DNA from: Synechococcales cyanobacterium PMM_0073
GTDB taxonomy: Bacteria; Cyanobacteriota; Cyanobacteriia; Elainellales; Elainellaceae
Direction: 5' to 3'
DNA length: 9,339 nt
Assembly: GCA_949127695.1 (NCBI GenBank)
Contig: CASBQH010000349.1
Location: forward strand, 1-9,339
Below, piece by piece: positions 6,219 to 9,339 of the stretch. How positions within the stretch are numbered: the first letter of the stretch is position 1; every line of letters begins with the position of its first letter. The notes below the pieces were generated by a model. That model did not search any database. It saw only the letters and a list, made by a program, of their open reading frames with translations, and was not told the origin of the DNA. Both the position numbers and the translations under genes were made by a program.

Positions 6219-8144
6219 TTAGAATTGCGGTAAGTCTGCTGGAGCTTGATCCACCAGCTCTGTGTCTCCAGATGATTCTGATAGATCGGATAGGCCATTG
6301 TCAGAACCACTGGGCGGCTGAGCTTTCGGCTGTATTTTCGGTCGAGCACAGCGGTACAGGCGATAGCGATAGCCGTCCACGCTGCGCGGTTTGGCCTGGG
6401 CTTCGCAGTTTTGTTGCTCCAGGAGATCAGTCAGTGGTGGCTGCGGCAGGGTCTGGAAGTTGATCAGCCACAGGTCAAGCGGACGCTGCGCTAAGCTAAT
6501 GCTGCGCCGCAGCGTGGTGAACGTCGAATTTTGCTCCTGAGCGCCGTGAATTAACAGAAATTTTGGCTCAACTGGGTTGGGCATTTGCCGCAGCGCCAGA
6601 GCAATACCCATCAAGCGCCCGGTCTGGCCATGTGTCTGGTGCGGAATCGCAATTAGGATGGATTGATCTGCTTGATCGGTCTGATCTGCTTGATCGGTCT
6701 GACCTGCCCGATCGGCCTGGTTCTGCTGCGCCGCCTGCTGAATCGAAGCCGCCACCAGATCAGGCCGATGCGTTTTTTGGTAGCCCAGATCGCTGAGCAC
6801 CGTCAGCGCCCCCACGAGACTCAGCAGCCAAATCGCCACCACAGCCTTACGACTGCTGACCCGCAGCAGCGATAGCAGCAATGGCGAGACGCGATCGGCA
6901 GGCGAGCGGGCAATTTGCAGCGCCACCGTCCAGCTACTGGCCAACCCGGCTCCCATCAAGGCAATTGCGCCGGGAAAGAACACGAAGTTATAGCGAAAAG
7001 CGCTGGTCAGATCGGCGTCAAACGAATAGGTGATGCCAAAAAACAGCAGCACCGCAGAGCCAACAAAGACGCTGAGCGCCAGCACACCCAGCCTTGCTTC
7101 TCGGTTTAATAGCTGGACTTGCAGCCCCCTGTAAAGCTTGGGCAAGGTCCAGAGCAGCAGCAGCAGCAGCGCCCCGCCTGAGAGCAGGCTCACCCACTGC
7201 GGCTCAGCCTGAATGGGCAGCAGATAGAGCAGCGTTGTCCAGCCGGCAATTGCCTGCCCAATTGGCTCCAGCCATGCCAGCCCCGATCGCTCGGTGCTGT
7301 AGATCCAGCGGGTCAGCTCACTGCCCTGAATATCTTGCAGCAAGGGCAGCCAAACCAGTCCTGCTGCTGCTGTGCCAGCCGCCACTAGCCAAATCCGCTG
7401 CCAGTGCGCCGAGGGATGCCAGATTCCGCCTTCTCGCCAGCTCTGCACCAGCCCCAAACAGAGCAGCACCATCGCTTCAGCCCCCAGCGCCAGCGCCACA
7501 AAATAGTGAGTGGCTATGCCCAGCCCGTTCACGCCAATCCAGGCAAGGCAGAGCGGAATGGGGATCGGCATCCGGTCGCGCAGGCGGTGAGCGGATGCTA
7601 CTAGACAGCAGAGCGACAGCATGATCCAAACCACGGCCAGCGTATAGTGTCGGCCTTCTTGCGCCAGGTAAATCCCGAACGGCGAAACGGCCATCAGGGC
7701 GGCAGAAATCTGTGCCGCTATGCGCGAGCGGAACCCCAGCCAGCCCAGCCCATAGCTGAGCGGAATTGTGACCGCGCCAATGGCTGCCGAGAGCGACCGC
7801 AGGCTCCAGGCTGAAACTAGCCCGTCTACCGTGGAAAATAGTTTTAGCCAGAGATGGCTGAGTAAAAAGTAAAGCGGCGGGTGATTGCTCTCCTGAAACA
7901 GCCGCTCAGTTACCTGCGGCAGTCCGGCTGAGGCGGTCGGCTTTAAGGGGGCAAGCAAGATATCGGCTGAAATGACTTGATCAAGCGGAACCGTTAGGAA
8001 GCTGTTCCCCAGGCTAAACACAATCGTCGAAAATTCATCGGTCCAGAGCGGCTTGGCGGCTAAGTTAGCAAACCGCAGCCCTAGCCCCAGCGCAATCCAA
8101 ACTAAGAGCAGCCCAAAATGGATTTGATTTGCAGCAGGTTTCAC
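6219..8144 (-). CDS. Membrane glycosyltransferase, GT39/ArnT-like (GT-C fold)
   Basis: This 641-residue polytopic protein has roughly ten or more hydrophobic helices. After the first helix comes WTDEF (34-38), matching the acidic D/E motif in the first outer loop of GT-C enzymes using polyprenyl-phosphate sugars. NHPPLYFLLSHLWL (from 87) and YLAQEGRHYTL (about 160-170) are also typical of this family in cyanobacteria. It probably transfers a sugar from a lipid carrier onto an envelope glycan, lipid or protein outside the membrane; donor and acceptor are unknown. The last helix (LLSLVGALTVLSDLGY) is followed by a soluble domain interrupted by a Q/T/D-rich repeat (about 476-494) and a low-complexity Q/P/S/D-rich tail. 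The GTG at 8142-8144 was chosen because GGGAGG lies 9 nt upstream; a TTG 15 codons earlier is possible but has no such site. Confidence 0.82.
   Translation of the reverse strand: MKPAANQIHFGLLLVWIALGLGLRFANLAAKPLWTDEFSTIVFSLGNSFLTVPLDQVISADILLAPLKPTASAGLPQVTERLFQESNHPPLYFLLSHLWLKLFSTVDGLVSAWSLRSLSAAIGAVTIPLSYGLGWLGFRSRIAAQISAALMAVSPFGIYLAQEGRHYTLAVVWIMLSLCCLVASAHRLRDRMPIPIPLCLAWIGVNGLGIATHYFVALALGAEAMVLLCLGLVQSWREGGIWHPSAHWQRIWLVAAGTAAAGLVWLPLLQDIQGSELTRWIYSTERSGLAWLEPIGQAIAGWTTLLYLLPIQAEPQWVSLLSGGALLLLLLWTLPKLYRGLQVQLLNREARLGVLALSVFVGSAVLLFFGITYSFDADLTSAFRYNFVFFPGAIALMGAGLASSWTVALQIARSPADRVSPLLLSLLRVSSRKAVVAIWLLSLVGALTVLSDLGYQKTHRPDLVAASIQQAAQQNQADRAGQTDQADQTDQADQSILIAIPHQTHGQTGRLMGIALALRQMPNPVEPKFLLIHGAQEQNSTFTTLRRSISLAQRPLDLWLINFQTLPQPPLTDLLEQQNCEAQAKPRSVDGYRYRLYRCARPKIQPKAQPPSGSDNGLSDLSESSGDTELVDQAPADLPQF
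6665..6718 (-). repeat. In-frame 18-bp tandem repeat, three copies, in the glycosyltransferase
   Basis: GATCTGCTTGATCGGTCT occurs at 6665-6682 and identically at 6683-6700, followed by the diverged copy GACCTGCCCGATCGGCCT (6701-6718). It encodes QTDQAD-type hexapeptides in the soluble domain after the last helix. Since 18 is a multiple of three, copy-number change would keep the frame. Each unit contains a GATCGG core related to HIP1. Confidence 0.9.
7153..7170 (-). repeat. (AGC)6 microsatellite encoding a leucine run
   Basis: Six uninterrupted AGC units on the plus strand read as GCT/CTG repeats on the coding strand and give a run of leucines inside a transmembrane helix (GALLLLLLWTL). It may be prone to slippage, but a change in unit number would keep the frame. 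Confidence 0.85.
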
Positions 8145-8153
8145 GCGGGTCTG

Positions 8154-8159
8154 CCTCCC
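8154..8159 (-). promoter_or_regulatory. Ribosome binding site GGGAGG of the glycosyltransferase
   Basis: GGGAGG on the minus strand ends 9 nt before the GTG at 8144. It is the only strong Shine-Dalgarno near any candidate start and supports the GTG over the upstream TTG. Confidence 0.55.
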
Positions 8160-8216
8160 ATCCTGCCTTCGCTCACAGAGATCTGCCAAACAGCAATTTG
8201 GCCAAGCGGTTGTTTC

Positions 8217-8222
8217 ATTTTA
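8217..8222 (-). promoter_or_regulatory. Possible -10 box (TAAAAT) of the glycosyltransferase promoter
   Basis: TAAAAT on the minus strand is a 5/6 match to the -10 consensus and would give a leader of about 65 nt before the GTG. The hexamer 17 nt upstream (TAGCCT) is a poor -35, so an activator or alternative sigma factor would be needed. Low confidence. Confidence 0.28.
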
Positions 8223-8253
8223 GTCAGTCAAACCCAGGTAGGCTACCCCTCAA

Positions 8254-8277
8254 CAGAACCGCCCTCCAGCGGCTCTG
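8254..8277 (-). repeat. 9-bp inverted repeat with GGAGG in the loop
   Basis: On the minus strand CAGAGCCGC (8277-8269), loop TGGAGG, GCGGTTCTG (8262-8254). One pair is G-U, so the stem is continuous as minus-strand RNA but mismatched as plus-strand RNA. No U-run follows, so it does not look like an intrinsic terminator. Confidence 0.6.
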
Positions 8278-8301
8278 ATTTAGCGATCCAATGGCTAAAT
8301 C
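8277..8301 (-). repeat. 8-bp perfect inverted repeat GATTTAGC/GCTAAATC
   Basis: GATTTAGC (8277-8284) and GCTAAATC (8294-8301) flank a 9-bp spacer. It abuts the neighbouring inverted repeat at 8254-8277. It may be a protein binding site upstream of the glycosyltransferase or part of an RNA structure at the end of the aminotransferase transcript. Confidence 0.6.
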
Positions 8302-8346
8302 GTCTGAGTCTAGTCTGTCAAACAACAAGGTTGAGTGTCATCCCTA

Positions 8347-8385
8347 ATGCCAGAGCCTGATGCCAAAGCCTGATGCCAGAGCCTG
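8347..8385. repeat. 13-bp tandem repeat, three copies plus a fragment
   Basis: ATGCCAGAGCCTG (8347-8359), ATGCCAAAGCCTG (8360-8372) and ATGCCAGAGCCTG (8373-8385) are tandem, then ATGCT begins a broken fourth copy. The block is flanked by TCCCTA (8341-8346) and TAGGGA (8390-8395), which are inverted relative to each other. It lies between the aminotransferase and glycosyltransferase genes and is non-coding. Confidence 0.85.
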
Positions 8386-8407
8386 ATGCTAGGGACAATA
8401 CACTCTA

Positions 8408-8439
8408 TCATTTCAAGCCTTAGATGGCTCATTCAAGCC
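8408..8439. repeat. Short direct repeat TCAT(T)TCAAGCC at the aminotransferase stop
   Basis: TCATTTCAAGCC (8408-8419) and TCATTCAAGCC (8429-8439) differ by one T. The second copy contains the aminotransferase stop codon and its last codons; the first lies just downstream. It looks like a local duplication. Confidence 0.5.
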
Positions 8440-9339
8440 CGCAATTGGTGAGAGTGCCGCTGCAATACCTTTGCAGTGCCGCTGCCAAAACAGCATAGTC
8501 TGCGGGCTGATTATGCAGATGCGCCGAAATGCGGATTAGCCACTGATTTTGCCAGGGAATGACGGGAACTTGAATCTGCTGGTCAAACAGCGCCGCCTGA
8601 AGCTGATCTGCGCCAGAGTGGCGATAGGGAATCACCGCCATGGAGCCAATGAATGCCTCTGGGCAGGGTGGCTCAACTTGCAGCTGCTGACAGAGCATCG
8701 TTCGCATTGCCAGCACCAGCGCCCGATTTCGCGTCATAATGCCTGACCAGCCTTCTGGCAGCAGCGCCGCTAAGGTCTGAATCGCAGCAGGAATGCAGAG
8801 ATAGGGCGAGGGATCGGCAGTGCCCATCCAGTCAAACTCCAAGTGAAAGCGCGAGCGGTCGCGGCGCGACGAGTTGGCTCCGTGGCTGATCACCAGTGGG
8901 CGAATCTGCTCCTGCCGGTCGGGGCGCAGATAGAGAAATGCCGCTCCTTTGGGCGCACAGAGCCACTTGTGACAGTTGCCGGTATAGTAGGCTGCTCCTA
9001 GCTCGCTCAGGTTCAGCGGGATCATGCCGGGAGCATGAGCACCGTCTACCAATACGTCAATGTCCTGGCGCGCCAGCTGGTGAATGATGGCTTGCAGCGG
9101 CATGACGAGCGCCGTCTGGCTGGTGACGTGATCGAGTAGAACCAACCGAGTTTTGGTTGAGACTTTAGCTAGTAGGGCGGTCATAATCTGCGCTGCTGAC
9201 TCTGCTGGAAAAGGCAGCTGAGCCACCACTACCGCTGCACCGCTGGCGGCGGCTGCGAACTCTAGCGCATTCCGCGAGGCATTATATTCATGATCTGTCG
9301 TCAGCAGTTCGTCACCGGGCTGAAACCGCAGCGATCGCA
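8429..9339 (-). CDS. Class V aminotransferase-fold PLP enzyme, isopenicillin N epimerase-like (5' partial)
   Basis: The frame stays open to the window edge, so the 302 visible residues are the C-terminal part of a protein probably near 380-400 residues. An internal GTG at 9227-9229 is not the start, because conserved sequence (LLTTDHEYNASRNALEF) precedes it. Visible hallmarks of the CefD-like group: DHVTSQTALVMP (69-80), VDGAHAPG with D98 expected to bind the pyridine nitrogen of PLP, and GNCHKWLCAPKG with K124 as the Schiff-base lysine. The C-terminal small domain ends with LRISAHLHNQPADYAVLAAAL-type sequence. Members include epimerases, cysteine desulfurase-like lyases and transaminases, and the reaction cannot be told from sequence. 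It reads toward the glycosyltransferase 284 nt away, with repeats in between, so co-transcription is uncertain. Confidence 0.88.
   Translation of the reverse strand, partial: RSLRFQPGDELLTTDHEYNASRNALEFAAAASGAAVVVAQLPFPAESAAQIMTALLAKVSTKTRLVLLDHVTSQTALVMPLQAIIHQLARQDIDVLVDGAHAPGMIPLNLSELGAAYYTGNCHKWLCAPKGAAFLYLRPDRQEQIRPLVISHGANSSRRDRSRFHLEFDWMGTADPSPYLCIPAAIQTLAALLPEGWSGIMTRNRALVLAMRTMLCQQLQVEPPCPEAFIGSMAVIPYRHSGADQLQAALFDQQIQVPVIPWQNQWLIRISAHLHNQPADYAVLAAALQRYCSGTLTNCGLE
9331..9338. repeat. HIP1 octamer GCGATCGC
   Basis: This is a perfect copy of the palindrome highly over-represented in many cyanobacterial genomes. CGATCG cores also occur near 3983, 5275, 6709, 6893 and 7284. It supports the host assignment. 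Confidence 0.8.

Noticed and set aside
7094..7624. A 176-residue plus-strand open frame
   Set aside because: It is antisense to the glycosyltransferase and alanine/serine/arginine-rich, as expected from the GC-rich codons of the opposite strand.
8347..8395. CRISPR-like array
   Set aside because: The units are 13 bp, directly abutting and without spacers, and no cas gene is near.
9227..9229. GTG as the start of the aminotransferase gene
   Set aside because: Conserved family sequence continues in frame upstream to the window edge, so the gene is truncated by the window.

Overview
The window most likely comes from a cyanobacterium. One perfect HIP1 octamer (GCGATCGC) lies at 9331-9338 and further CGATCG cores are scattered through it. 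The exporter and glycosyltransferase proteins look cyanobacterial, and several genes have no clear Shine-Dalgarno sequence. Every supported gene is on the minus strand, so the biological order runs from high to low coordinates.

Reading in that direction: (1) 9339-8429, the 3' part of a class V, isopenicillin-N-epimerase-like PLP enzyme whose 5' end is outside the window. (2) 8428-8145, a structured intergenic region with 13-bp tandem repeats and two abutting inverted repeats. (3) 8144-6219, a multi-spanning membrane glycosyltransferase of GT39/ArnT type carrying an in-frame 18-bp repeat, closed by a terminator-like hairpin. (4) 6059-5304, fabG, with its own probable promoter. (5) 5137-1189, a four-gene efflux unit: a GbsR/MarR-type regulator, a HlyD/MacA-like adaptor, a MacB-type permease and a MacB/LolD-type ATPase. 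An 18-bp imperfect palindrome sits directly upstream of the regulator. (6) 948-1, an accessory segment.

The accessory segment is the unusual part. A small antitoxin-like gene runs without a stop into an element with attC (integron recombination site) architecture: R''-L''-L'-R' with one extra-helical base. The apparent 5' end of a group II intron begins at the base next to the R' box. The intron runs off the window edge inside domain V. It has no reverse-transcriptase reading frame, so it appears to be an ORF-less intron needing a protein supplied in trans, or a decayed one. No integron integrase is visible.

The efflux unit probably works as a periplasm-spanning pump with an outer-membrane TolC-like channel encoded elsewhere, under autoregulation by its first gene. 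The aminotransferase, glycosyltransferase and fabG look like housekeeping or envelope-related neighbours. The hairpin and promoter between the last two suggest separate transcription units.
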